The notes below the pieces were generated by a model. It had not been told where the DNA came from and ran no database searches. It saw only the letters and a program-made list of their open reading frames with translations. A program made the translations under genes and the position numbers. Of a stretch of DNA of 64,000 nucleotides, positions 12,205 through 24,237 are shown one piece after another. Source of the DNA: Madurella fahalii. Its lineage: Eukaryota; Ascomycota; Sordariomycetes; Sordariales. Numbering within the stretch: the stretch's first letter is position 1; every line of letters starts with the position of its first letter. The stretch lies in the NCBI GenBank assembly GCA_029876055.1, contig CM056874.1, positions 5,704,001 through 5,768,000 on the forward strand. Direction: 5' to 3'.

Positions 12205-15200
12205 GTTGCGGGAGTTGAAGGCCGGAGTTGAGGCCGTTTGCGGTGGGTACAGCCGGGGCTCGTTTCTACTCGCCTCGCCCCGGAATCACACCGAACGAGA
12301 ACAACATAGCACAGTAGAAATGCCGTAGGTGCGAAGCATTGTACAGTTTGCCCTGCAAGCCAGCGTTCCATCAACAGACCCGGGAGCTGCGATGGCGCGA
12401 CGCGATGTAACTGCTGACCAACGCTCGATGTGTGCGCGCGGGAATTCCGCTGGAGGCTCTTCGCTTCCTTTCGCAAATACCGCGAGACTGCCGTGTTTGC
12501 AGCCTGTCTGACGGCCTTGCCCCCTGATGAGCGATGTTTGTCGGCGGCGAACTGAGCCTCAAGACGGCAGCACCCCCTTTGTCCCCTTTGCCGCACCAGA
12601 CAACAAACCAACCGTCCATGACACTCGGCGACTTTGTATGACCGGCAAGAGGAACTGCCGGTTAGCACACCTCATCTGGTAATTCCATCTCTCGGCTCTG
12701 GCATGCGGGTCTTTTAGCAAGACTCGAACTGTGGACCGACAGAGACGTTGAAATTCCGACTGATACCTGTCGGCGAATTTTCTGGTCGGATGCAGCAGGG
12801 GTGTGGTGATGTTTTGTGCGACTCAGCGTCCTGCAGGCTATCTGCTCTTGCAGATGCTACGACTTGCCCAAACTTTGGCTCGCCAATCTCATAAGGGGCC
12901 AAGGTACCTGACCAGAACCGGGCCGACGGCCGATTTTGCCAGAATTCTGTATCCGGTCGAGGATATCTGGGGGGTGGAGGGGAGGCTGGATACGAGGAAA
13001 GAGACACTTATCGTGGCATTCTGGCTAAAGGGAGATCAAACAATTCAGAAAAGACATCGTTCTCGAGTCGGCCCACAGGCTGGCCATGGTGGGACGATGG
13101 GCTTCGCCAGCTGGGCCCGTTCGGGTTTGCTGGCACAGTTGGTCTCACCTGGCATTTTTTGGCAATTTTTATTTCCATTTTTTTCCCCTCCGCAAGTCAG
13201 AAATGTGTAGCCGCGACTCGGCAAGGGAGATGTGTATATTACTACAGTACATGTGTAACGTTAACGCCGTTGCATTGACGATTGTCGTTGCGTCAGACGT
13301 GGCGCGAAACAGCGCCCGGGGTGGACGACTGACAGCGGTTCGTGGGTGGGTTTCTTCTGCTTACCTGCCACCGGGGCAGACGAGAACTGGAAGTTCATCC
13401 GAAGACCCGAGACCAGGCAGGCCTTCCCATGGCCATGCAGATAATGCAGCTGCAGGAGAGCTCTAGTGTCGTTGGGGTTTGAACCGGTTCTCGCGAGATG
13501 AGGTGAGATGACTTTGTGCTGCTAGCTTCAGACCAGTTTTTCTGGAAGCGAGCCGGCTGCAACTCTGCGAAAATCCGCAAGCAACGGCTCCTTCACTCCG
13601 CTCTGCTTAGATGGTTTCATTAGGGTCTATTGTTCTCTTCCTTTTCCCGGATATCGGTGCAATGGCGCGTCCGGGGTTACCTTGAGCAAGTTGACGAACT
13701 ACCGCGGCGACCTACCTGGGTTGCCTGAGTTGCCCGAGTTGCCTGAGCTGCCCAGAAGCTGCTGCAGCGCGCCAAAAGGCAGGGTGGGAATGTTCGTGCA
13801 GTAGACGCCAAGACTGGCTGTGTTGATTCCAAGTTGTAGAGACATGCAGGCTGAATAGGCCCGCTGCAAGGAGATGCATCGCCGGGCAGTGTGGAAGGCC
13901 GGCGCCAAAGGATGTCGAAGATCAAGAGGAGAACCATGATAAAAGATGCTATAGCTAGCTTTCTGTTAATCCGCAATCTATCCAAGACCGAGTTGAGAAA
14001 CAGCCACGGTCTGGTTGAATCAGCAGCGCGCAGCGGAGGGAGCAGCTCAAGCCCCGCCAACTAAGAGAAGAGCGCCCCAACCTCAGTTTTCGGCGTTTCG
14101 GGGCTCAATCCAGCGCGTTTTCTCCCTTGGACTGACTTGCAATCTTCATAATCTGAATTCGGCGTAATTAATTGTCGCACCATTCTTTGTCTGGACCGCA
14201 TTGCGCGTCAATGTGGTTGGTAGGTGGTGTTGAACCCATGTCGAGACTCTTGAACCAGGGTTAGGTAAGGCGGCAAGCTCACATCGGACCTACCCTAGTG
14301 CATGTACTGTATGTCGTCACTTTCCGCAGCCACACGCCAATACTGTATGTTTCAGTGGAAAACAGGAAAGAGGGCGGCCGTTTCTTCCCTGTCAACGCGG
14401 CAATATGGGCAAAGCTGGACCTCCAGCTTCTGCTGTGGACTTTCCAGAAGGGGAGACAAAATGTCGATCCGCAGCACCGCTCTTCTGTCGACACCCCCCA
14501 ACTCGACTCGTCGATTGGAATTGCTTTCGCAAACCCAATCGGTGTTTGATCGCCCGAGCCCGACATCCCATTGCGGGTGAAGCACTGGCACTGTGTGATG
14601 CAAGAACCCCACGGTCTCTCTGTCGAGCCGGGCGCGGGATCGTGGGGCAGATCAGTCTCTGATTGACCGAACTGCTCTCAGTAGAAAGGGTATGCATAGT
14701 CGGATCTAGTTCGTCCCATGTAAGCCGTGCTGTCGGCGTTTTCCCTTCTAGAGTGCGCCATCGGGACATGGCAACCCTGAAGTTGACGGCTGCCACGCCG
14801 CTCGCGGCTGGCCCACTGCACTGGGCGTGTTTTGAGTCCCACGTGGGAACTTCGGGCCAGAGTTCAACGGGCTTCTTCTCATCGGAACATTAGCGCGAGC
14901 CGTGGACGGCATCTCGCTGGGCGCCGCTTGCCCCGGCATTTTAACTGGAGAACCCTGGACGCCCCACCTACTGTCGGCCACCCCCGGCTTCCTCTGCAGT
15001 TGATGTGCAGCCATATGATAAGAATCCGGTCAATTGCCCGACAGTGGCAGCTCTCTAAGGGTACTGGAAAGGCCGCAATCGAGGGCGAGTGCAGATGCGT
15101 TGCAGCCTGGCAGCAGCGTTGCATGATCGGAGGGTGGGGGATCGGGTGGCTTAAAGCACGACATCAGAGCCTAGCCGGCATTTTACCAGGCTGCTGGCCG

Positions 15201-15715
15201 CTGGCCGCTGCTCTGTTGTCGAGGGTGCTCGGCAGCTCACCCTGCATGCCAAATAGCCAATATCAAATCTGCAGAGCAAAGTGTCGTCGTACTGCAGCTG
15301 GAGGAAGGGATTGAAGAAATGAAAGGGTCAATACCTGGAGCGACTCGTGGGAACCGAGCCAATGCCATGAATCTGCTCCTGCTCCAATGCGACTGTGATC
15401 AGCTTCTCATCCAAAGTCGTTGCGTGCTACGAATCTTTTGATGAATCGACCGTCGTGGGTTTAAGTCCATGCAAGGTACCCGACACTAGCACCGTCGGAA
15501 CAACCTGGTTTGGTGCCTGACGGGGTACGGGATACTCTCTATGAACAACCGCATGACGGCGCTTAGGTCCTCCTATCTCCGAAGATGACAGGCTTTTCAG
15601 ACCTCTCGGCTTCGAATGCCGTAGGACGCGGGGCAGGCGTGCCTTCATTCCACGCCCGACCCGGATGTCGATCTTGTTCTGGAAGCTCTCGACCACAATC
15701 CTTGTGCGGTTAATG
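12205..15715. other. Intergenic, no gene supported
   Basis: About 3.5 kb without a recognisable gene. A minus-strand frame at 13677-14060 could encode 127 residues with one hydrophobic stretch (ASFIMVLLLIFDIL), but its 3' half is a 9-bp repeat block (GTTGCCTGA-type units at about 13720-13755) and I do not support it as a gene. Confidence 0.45.
13718..13756. repeat. Short 9-bp tandem repeat (GTTGCC(T/C)GA)
   Basis: Four consecutive related 9-mers, GTTGCCTGA, GTTGCCCGA, GTTGCCTGA and GCTGCCCAG, stand in a noncoding region. The unit is 3n long and so keeps frames open by chance. Confidence 0.7.
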
Positions 15716-16131
15716 TTTTTTTTTTTTTTTTCTTTTTTTCTTTTTTTCTTTTTTTCTTTTTTTCTTTTTTTCTTTTTTTCTTTTTTTCTTTTTTTCTTTT
15801 TTTCTTTTTTTCTTTTTTTCTTTTTTTCTTTTTTTCTTTTTTTCTTTTTTTCTTTTTTTCTTTTTTTCTTTTTTTCTTTTTTTCTTTTTTTCTTTTTTTC
15901 TTTTTTTCTTTTTTTCTTTTTTTCTTTTTTTCTTTTTTTCTTTTTTTCTTTTTTTCTTTTTTTCTTTTTTTCTTTTTTTCTTTTTTTCTTTTTTTCTTTT
16001 TTTCTTTTTTTCTTTTTTTCTTTTTTTCTTTTTTTCTTTTTTTCTTTTTTCCTTTTTTCTTTTTTCTTTTTTCTTTTTTCTTTTTTCTTTTTTCTTTTTT
16101 TTTCTTTTCTTTTCTTTTTTTTTTTTTCCCC
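15716..16131. repeat. 416-nt pure pyrimidine tract, mainly perfect T7C octamer satellite
   Basis: Uninterrupted T/C on the plus strand. Cytosines recur exactly every 8 nt from 15732 to 16044 (39 perfect TTTTTTTC units). The period then changes to 7 nt from about 16052 to 16094, and the tract ends in irregular T runs. On the minus strand it reads as A7G. The symmetry (mirror repeat, homopurine/homopyrimidine) can support triplex H-DNA. Long Phe-Leu or Lys-Arg frames across it are artefacts. Confidence 0.95.
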
Positions 16132-17700
16132 ATTTTTCCTTCTTTTTCTCTTACCCTCCCCGCCCCCAACCTCTGCTAAGCGCCGAATTCCTTGCTTTCG
16201 ACCTGGAATCGAGGATAACATAGTATTTTACCAAGAGTAACTAACTTTCTTCGAAGAACATCCCCACAACTTTTTGGCGAGACTGAGGGATAAAAGAACA
16301 AAATGTACTATTCGTAAAAGAAATGGGGCGAGAGTAAAGCGACAACGGCCTCGATCAAAGTTGCTGAGTCCAAGCAGCGAGTGTGTTGGCTAGCGATGTG
16401 CCTTTCCTAAACAGGCACCATGTCATGGACAGGGTCTTCACGACGGCGCGCTATGGGCCAGTGGAAGCCAGAGCTGTGATCCCTGGCAATTATTACACAT
16501 GGCCAGGGATAAGCGGGTTTACCAGGCCTCGGCAGGGGTGCATTATTTTTTGACAGCACCACTCGCCGCACGCAACATCCTTCAGCCAAAGCAACGCGAC
16601 GCAACGCTACGCAACGCGACGGAATTGCTGATGCCTGCGCTCCGAATTTGAGGGCGCTATTGCGAATCCACGATGGCCCAGTGGATATTGATGTTGCACT
16701 TATCCGACCCTGCGCCGGGGGCTTGTTGGGAGTGGTCCATAATGCGCTGGGACCCTGGAAGGCATTCCAGGCTTCTTGATCGCCTTCCATGCCCGTTCCT
16801 CTAGGTTCCAAGATCGGATCTTCCTCATGGGGTCGTTCCCGGCCGGATGCCACCCTTTTGCGCATGAACCACTGCCAGCCCTGGACGGGGATACGACGCT
16901 CGTCCTCTCGGCGCCTCCCTGGGCGTCGAAGCAACAAAGAAGCTTCGCTGACGGCCAACCCGCCACCGCGATAGGCGAACCTCCCCTCCCCCGGCCGTTT
17001 TCTATTCGACCAAGTATACCCGGCCAACCAGACACTGCCGCAGCTGGGACAACAGTTGTCCAAGATTGCGCGTCTTCGTAGCCGGCCGCGTCAAAAGGCG
17101 AGCCGTGCATGGGATTGGCAGACGGGGTCATGTCCAGCACACCAGTGCCCTGGTGGGTGTGGGGAGGGGATTCATGGCAGAACGGGTCATCTTCAGAGGT
17201 ATGGTAAGGGGGTGAATAGGCAAACGCATGCCTATTGCCATAACTTAATTACCAGATCGGTTAATCGCCAGACCCAGTGTTGTCAGGGACGTCGTGGAAG
17301 CCGTGGAAGCAGATCCTCTCGTCGTTCCGAAGAGCCAGATGCTGGAAACGGTGTTTCAGCCTTTGGCAATGATCAAAGGATGAATTAGCCCCATGCCCCC
17401 TGGGCAGGTAACAGCCATTTTTCCAAGTTAGCCTCTGGGGTCTGGCCTCGCATGGAAGCAGCGCGACGCGAAGCCGATTGAACCTGATGTCAAGAAATTA
17501 TCATTTATTTTTTGCCCTTTTATTCTCCGAATTTTTTTGCTATCCGAAAAGACAACGGAGGCCTGGGGTCATTTGGCTGTTAATGGTCGCACCGTACCTT
17601 CCATGTCCGGCTGCCTGTCATTGTGTCTCCGGCCGTTGCTTCCTGGCTGCGGAATAAAGAGAAACGACTGAAGGCACCGCCTTTAATATGTTGTGGCTTT
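16132..17700. other. Intergenic, one doubtful long frame
   Basis: A minus-strand frame at 16407-17063 could encode 218 residues, rich in Arg, Pro and Gly and without known domains. It overlaps a 10-bp triplet repeat at 16591-16620 and has no clear splice or start support. I treat it as unproven. Confidence 0.4.
16591..16620. repeat. Three-copy 10-bp tandem repeat
   Basis: GCAACGCGAC, GCAACGCTAC and GCAACGCGAC stand head to tail, with one mismatch in the middle copy. Confidence 0.85.
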
Positions 17701-19705
17701 CCTTTAATTGATACCACCATCACTGTCTTTGCCCGGGTCTTGCCACTCCTCCACTCGACCAGCCCGTTGCGCCGCCGCTATAAGCGACCCTCTCTCTTAT
17801 AATCCCAGCTCGCCTTCGCTCTGGCACCCTGCGATCCCACTACCACGCCTTCGAGAGACATCGCCGTCCCGCATGCAGCTCGCATCCGGGACCCGTGTCT
17901 GACACCCAAGCCTTTCCTTGACTCGCATTGTCGGCCCAACCGACCGCATCTAGGGTTCTTCCAGGCAGCGCCCCCCCAGCCCACCCATCTCCCTGGGAAG
18001 AGGGGAAAGGAACGAAGAGAAACGAAGAAAAAAAAAAAAAAAAAGAAGAAAGAAAAAGAAAAAGAGAGAGAGAGAGAAAGAGAAAGGGAAAAGAGAACAA
18101 TACCGGGGCACGCAACAGGAGAGCAATATTCTGCATACCTCGTGCCTGGTCCTCCCTTCGATCTTCCCTTGGACAGTCCCTAACACGTGGGACAAGCCTG
18201 TCACTTCCGGCACGTTCAAAACTCAGAAGCTACCTGTGGTTGACGCCTTCGTCGCCACGCCATTCGTTAATCCGAGCCTTACATCTGTACCGACGGGATT
18301 CGCCTTACTTGTCCAAACGTGGAAGAAGGGCTGAGGGTGTGCCGGCTGAATGGCCAAGACATTGGAGCACGCCCTGGAGCTCACCACTGTCGACTCATCT
18401 CACTCGCTCTCTCTGGGACACAGCTCTCTGGATGCAGCCTACCACGTCTCAGCAAACTGCCTTAATTAGATAAGGGTGAGCGCTCACCTGCGCGGCTCTC
18501 TAGGCGCTGCTGGCGCGCCGTCTTTTTAAGTCCGCCTCATCACTCCCCACGCTCGCCAACCAAGACGAGGGGGAGCCCCCCTCCCCTTTTCTCCCCGGTC
18601 TGGGACCCTCCACCACACATTCATACCGCAGTACAACCTCAACCAGAAAATAAGCCATTCGCACTCTTATCCACTCGCGCCCGACGGTCCCGATCTCGAA
18701 GTCGTCGCCGGTATCGAACGCACCCCCAGGCCAAAGCAGCCGGAAGGTCGCACAGGAGCTTCCAAAAACAGTAACTGCGGGATCTCCCCTGTCCTGGCCG
18801 CCTCGACCATACCTCGATTCAGGTTCCAAAAATTTGGGGTGCGAGCCGTGTCTTCAAGGCGGTTACCAAACTCCCTTTGGCCCTCCGGTTCCATTCCAAC
18901 CAGCTCTCGGTTCGTTTTGTTCTCGCACTGCAGGAATCTCTCCACACTGCATCCCGCTTCCATTGGAACCCCCCAGGATCAGCCTGCTAAGCATCTGTTC
19001 ACCCCCCTCCCTCAGACACGCACTCTCAAAACACACACGTACACACACGCATACACACAGACTCTCTTTCTCTTCCTCGATCTCCATCTCGCAGCGCACA
19101 CACAGGTATACTCGGCCTCACATATAGCCCGACCACCTGCTGCCGTCTCAACCCTTGCAGACAGCTACCGTGACTGTTGGTGTTGCCTGCTAGGTCAGAG
19201 CCGGAAGGGGTGTATTTAGTCGCCAGTCATATTCCTTGGATCCTCCTCGCCCCAGGTGCCGCGAACCGCAAGATCACCATCTCCATTGGCCCGTTCGCCG
19301 CTCGCTACCTGCCCACTCAACCGTCTGTCACTCTTCGCCGCTGGGTCTCGGCTCTGCCCTTGCTTTGCCGTCATATCTGAACCACAGGCTCCTCCGAGCT
19401 GTCTCGCCAACCTCCGGACCGCAAACTATCTCTTGCAGCAGATCGGCCCCAACGCCAGTCGAGAACCGCCGGTATTAAGCCTTAATCTATGCCATAAGAC
19501 GCCCCTCGGCGTGCTACCGGCATCAAGCGTTGTGAGGGTAGCTCGCCATAGTCGCATATCTGGAACCTGGCCGGCCACAGCGGCCCCGGACCCGCAGTAA
19601 TATTCCCATTACCCGCTCGCCACCACGCCTTCAGTTGTACGGCGCTCAAGTCGCGCCCCGGCATCCTCCTGTCCCCTCGCGCGCCAGCCAGTGTTATCAT
19701 CTTAC
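17701..19705 (+). other. Probable promoter and long 5' leader of the Zn2Cys6 regulator
   Basis: About 2 kb, pyrimidine-rich on the plus strand (repeated TCTC, CCTC and CACA runs), before the ATG at 19706. A 74-nt purine run lies at 18024-18097 and CA-rich sequence at about 19030-19110. CT-rich leaders of 1-2 kb with upstream ATGs are common for regulatory genes in Sordariomycetes, so this is inferred to be transcribed leader plus promoter. No protein family is recognisable in its short frames. Confidence 0.4.
18024..18097. repeat. 74-nt purine-only A/AG tract
   Basis: Uninterrupted A/G on the plus strand: GAAG, then a long A run, then A/G repeats with a GAGAGAGAGAGAG block. It lies inside the CT-rich presumed leader region but has the opposite strand polarity. 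Confidence 0.9.
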
Positions 19706-21242
19706 ATGGCAGTTGTTGCTCCGCCGTCCCTAAAATCGACCTTGGACCCCTGGAGATCTGGCGACTCCGCTATATATCCTGCCGCACCACCAGCAGAACC
19801 CATGACAGACGTAATGTCATACCAATATCCCCCGCCGCCTCACAACGGCGCCGACATGGACCTGCCGCCGTCGGGCTACCTGCCCAGTTATTCCGTCCCA
19901 TCGCACGCATCGTCAGGAATGGACCCGAGCATTCCATCGAGGGAGCGCTCCGACTCCTTTTCAAAGTCGATCAAGTTGAAACGGTCGATGCCGACGCCGG
20001 TCGTCGGGCCGCCACAGCCTCAGGCCCAGGCACCACAACCTCCCCCGCCGCAACAATCGGCAGCGCCCGGCCAGGATCCCGCTGGTGAGAGGAGAAGAAA
20101 CAAGCTGGGCTACCATCGAACGTCCGTTGCATGCGGTAAGTATCCACTGAAAACCTGACACCACTTTGGGCTTTAGGCGATCCTCGGTGCTGACCCGGGC
20201 AAGGCCACTGTCGCCGGCGGAAGATTCGGTGCGTCCCGTCGCAGAACGATGTTCAGGGACGCTGCATAAACTGCATCCGCCTCAAAAAGGAATGCAGCTT
20301 CTACCCCGTGGACCAACAACCGCCTCTAGACACCAGGCAAAAATCGGCGTCGCGGTCCTCGGTCGGCCCCAAGATCGCTTCCGCCTCTTCGTCGCCGGCC
20401 ATGCAGACAGGAATCCCTTCAGACATCCATGGGCAGCAGCCCTATCCTCAATTGACGATGCCGTCGATGCAGAACATGCCGCCGCCGATGAAACCATCTG
20501 GGACGGAGAGCTATGGCCCGGACTCGAAGAGTAAGTCCAAAGCGCCCCTCCAAGAAAAGAGTAGACGCTCCCATCCAAGCGCGGTTTTGCTGAGACCTTC
20601 CAAGTACCTTCAAGCGCATCAAGCTCCCGCACGTACGAATACGGGCATCACGGGATGACCAACTGGATGTCGGCGGATGCAAGCCCCAGCTCGTCTAAGC
20701 CGAGCGACCTGAATGCGACCTGGCGATCATATCCGGCGGACTCTCCCATCACGCCCGCATTCTCTCCCTACACACCACACGCGCCACCGCCATCGGCCAC
20801 GTGGTCGGCATCTGTGGGCTCCGAACCGTCATCAAGGGACGACATTGCCTGGTCCTCGTATCCCGCGCCGCCTTCCCGATCCCTATCGTTCGGTGCTGAA
20901 AGCATGACAAGCCACCAGCAGTATCCTTCGATGTCGAGCCGCTCCTACGACCGCAAATCGAGCTCCGTGTCGGCTGATATGTATCAGCCACCTATCGCGA
21001 CAACAATTCCCGGCATCGAGACGGTTCCCGGCACCACCATTGAGCAGAACGTTTCCCTTTCTGCCGGCGCCGTCCCCCCGTCCAGTTATGCGTCATGGCA
21101 GCAGTCATACTCGTATTCGAAGCCTACTGAAGGTTACGGAGGATGGTATGGAGAGACAGGAACGCACCAACCTCTCGGTTCAGGGGACCAGCACTCGTCT
21201 GGACATGGACACTCCGGCTCGAATGTTTATTATGGCCGATAA
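19706..21242 (+). CDS. Zn(II)2Cys6 binuclear cluster transcription factor
   Basis: Three exons (19706-20135, 20204-20530, 20605-21242) encode 464 residues; introns are 68 and 74 nt. The N-terminal 130 residues are Pro/Ser-rich. The DNA-binding cluster is C143-X2-C146-X6-C153-X10-C164-X2-C167-X6-C174, with the basic stretch HCRRRKIRC. It follows the normal GAL4-type spacing except for a longer third gap. An intron interrupts the cluster directly after the first cysteine. The rest is low-complexity Ser/Pro/Tyr/Gln sequence with no fungal-specific regulator middle domain (Fungal_trans) visible, so the protein is short for the class. The cluster ends in ECSFYPVDQQ, a version I associate with a regulator conserved across Pezizomycotina, but I cannot name the orthologue. 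The acceptor at 20604 was chosen because it restores frame into SSASSSRTYEYGHHG. It stands alone, away from any biosynthetic cluster. Confidence 0.85.
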
Positions 21243-24237
21243 TCGAGACGGGGCCGCACCGTGTGTCCAGCGCACGTACTCAGGGCTGGTTTGTAGGCGG
21301 CGGTTCATGGACTGGGCGACTTAATTGCAAGAGCTGGATTCTGACTACGAAATGACTCCCCCACAAAGAAAAAAAAAGCACGAGCTAGGCGATACTGAGG
21401 TGTTGCGGAATTCGACTGCCCTTTTATCGATGCAGATGTGGCGTTATCCTGGAGCAGGCTCATCTTTTGCGACGTCGCGGTGGATGCTTAAATCGCCGGT
21501 GCGATCCACGAGTTTCCCAATCCGTCGAGACATGCACGACGCGAGATCGCCAATTGGGAAGGCGAGCCTGAGCGCAATGTCGCCCAATCGCCGAATCGGG
21601 GGATTTGCGACAAGAAGCGCGACACTTGCGAAGTGGATTGCACCTTGGCGAGGAAGACGGCAACTTCCACCGCTGCGTTGACTAGGAGTTATCAAGGTTG
21701 CATGCTGCGACGACGAGAAAAATAGTCTGCAAGGGCGAGGATGCCTGGAAGTGTGTGGTCTTTTGATGCGAGGGTGGGAGCTACTCCAGCGAGAGCTGGG
21801 CTGGCAACCACTGCTGTGCGGGATGGGGCTCTTGAATACCGCTTGGTTGAGAAATTTTAGCGGCGGGCAAGCCACCGTATCCACCGCTCAGCTGGGAAGA
21901 ACATTGGAAGACTAAATGATGGCGGGCGGGGGTGCTGGCCTGCATCGTCACTTACAGCACGGCAGGACAGAGAGCAGCCGCGTGGCGGCATAAACATTTT
22001 AACGACCCTTGTTCATTGCTTTCATTTATCTCCTGCTTCCCTCCCGCCTTTTCCCACTCGATATTATGTCCCGGTGTCAGTTAGGGTGGTTATGGTCTGG
22101 CTTGGTTGGGGAATTGAGATCATGTCACAGCCATTGCATGGGGGGTTCGATGAGGCTTACACGGCACTAGACGGAGGAGGGACGGGGCGGTTCGGAGCGG
22201 TACGGCACGGCACGGCTCGGGAGAGTGCCGGGAGTATCCACCTTTCCCGCCAGCACACGGCACTAGCCTGCTAGCCACCGCGGCAATCAGAGGCGGGGGG
22301 AGACGGACCCCATGATGACAGCAAGCCACACCGGCGGCGGCCCGAGATCCGAGTGGAGATTGCGTCGCCGACGTTACACAAAATTTGCGGGCGCTACCTC
22401 GTCCTAGCGTGATCGATGAAATCCCCCAATGAACGCGATGCCAGATGGGTTGGTTGGCCACGTACCGGGTGGGATAGAAAGAGCAACGGGATTGCGGATT
22501 TGGGAGAATGTAAACGGATACAGATGGCGGCATGGTTTTTTCAAATATCTTTTCTGTTCTTCTCATTTCGTTTACGCTGTTTTTCCTTTTCCGTTTCTCT
22601 CTCGAACATCACCGGCGGGATAAAGCTGAATTCACCAGGGTGGTGATGGTCACGAACGAAAAGTCTATGCCCTTCTGTTTCGGTCAGCCTTTTCCCGTCT
22701 TTCTTTTTTTTTTTTCTTTTTCTTTTCTTTTTTCTTTTTTTCCTCGTCATCGTTGCATGTTCTGTGTATGCTTTGTACTATCATTTGGCATTCTGGTTTC
22801 TTCTGGTTTACGAACTTGGACGGATTATGGGGCATGATATCTATGCCTATCTACGTGGGCGGTTACGACAGGCAGTGTATAGAGAGCGTGGGAAGATGGG
22901 ATGACATATATTGCGCATACACCACAACAATGTATTGTGTCTAAGCTTATTGAACCTTATCGTTCACTGGTCCGGCATCCCTAGACCATGCGCTCGTATC
23001 TCGTCACCATTGATATTTACCAAGCTGGCGTTCACTGGAGGTGCATTGCGTTTCTGATGAAGTCGCCCCCTTTTGCCTGTCGGTAGGTTTACTGGGGACT
23101 GGGTTGGCGATGACCAGCTCATACAATCCTAGCCACACGGGTAATAACGGGAAACCGCTGCTGGTCCGTGGCATTGTTCGATGGTCATAGCCGTTTATGT
23201 GATTGTCACGGTTGTTACCTTTTGTTGAGTAAACAGATAATTGACAAAGCAAGAGATGCCGGCACGTTGGCAAGGCAATCGGATCTGTAACCGGACTGGG
23301 GTTGGATCTACAAACCATCTCATCCAGTTGGTTCCATTTTCTGGTTCGCAGACAACACGAATACCATGGCGCCCATGGCGCCCATGTTGCCAACCGCCGA
23401 AGCGTTGCGCTGGCCGACTTTAACAGGGTGACCCAAAACCCGTCCATCTGAGCGCCCGCACGTTCAGGAATCCCGTCCCCTGCTGCACCCCAGATCGAGT
23501 TCCCGCCCTCACTCGTTATGTACCGTGCCCCGCGCTGCCGCTGGGTGGTGTAAGTGAGATAGAACCCCACCCTCTCCGCAAATACCTACGATCCCGTCCC
23601 GCCCCCCTCACATATAATCAGCTATAGCAGTGCTACATCCCAACACACACACTTTGCTGACTATGCCTTACCGTCCGTGCCGGCGCAGGGCGAGCAGCTA
23701 GTGAACCAACGAACCTCGTCATGCAGCACGACGCGGGTTGCTGCTGACATACATTGGCCCCCATTTTCAACCCCCGCCCCAACCTGAAACACTGATGTTG
23801 TCTTTCTATTCCCCGAGTTCGGCACTGGAAGCGCTGACGAGGGCACCAGATGCGTACGTGCTCTGCGTCTATCCGCGCCTTGGCCGGCAGCAGTTCATGC
23901 CGGCAAGGCAAGCTTCCGGGCGTCAAGGCGCTAAAGGAGTGTAACACTGCGCTGCAACGGTTTGCTCCATAATGGCAGCCTGCCTCGTGTAACCGCGGGA
24001 ATAAAAAGAGAGAGAGAGAAAAGAAAAAGGGAGGGGTTAACCTAATAGGCCCCTGTCGCCCTCCCTAGGCAGCTGGCCACATGGCTAATCTCGACACTGC
24101 CGTATCGCGTATACGTAGACCTTGACAACTAGCGAAAGAGCATTGTATTATTGCGAGAAAGGAATCTGAAAATGGACGGTAGGGTATATTCAAACAACAA
24201 ACTAAAGGTCAAGGAAAAAAAAAAGGAGAGAGAGAAT
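21243..24237. other. Intergenic, no gene supported
   Basis: About 3 kb. It probably includes a long 3' untranslated region of the Zn2Cys6 gene. T-rich runs occur at 22535-22745 and a 9-bp CATGGCGCC-type repeat at about 23364-23385. A 188-residue minus-strand frame at 23004-23570 has no family resemblance and I do not call it. Confidence 0.45.

Noticed and set aside
11652..12668. Frames of 113-242 codons across the TG/CG array
   Set aside because: They remain open only because the repeat lacks stops.
13460..13510. TTTGAACC string suggesting a minus-strand tRNA
   Set aside because: The T-stem pairs only partly and there is no cloverleaf upstream.
13677..14060. 127-codon minus-strand frame with a hydrophobic segment
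   Set aside because: Part of it is a 9-bp tandem repeat and nothing else supports a gene.
15427..16240. Long Lys/Arg and Phe/Leu frames across the T7C array
   Set aside because: They are translations of a simple repeat with no stop in any phase, not proteins.
23004..23570. 188-codon minus-strand frame
   Set aside because: No domain, unlikely amino-acid make-up, and probable 3' untranslated or intergenic position.
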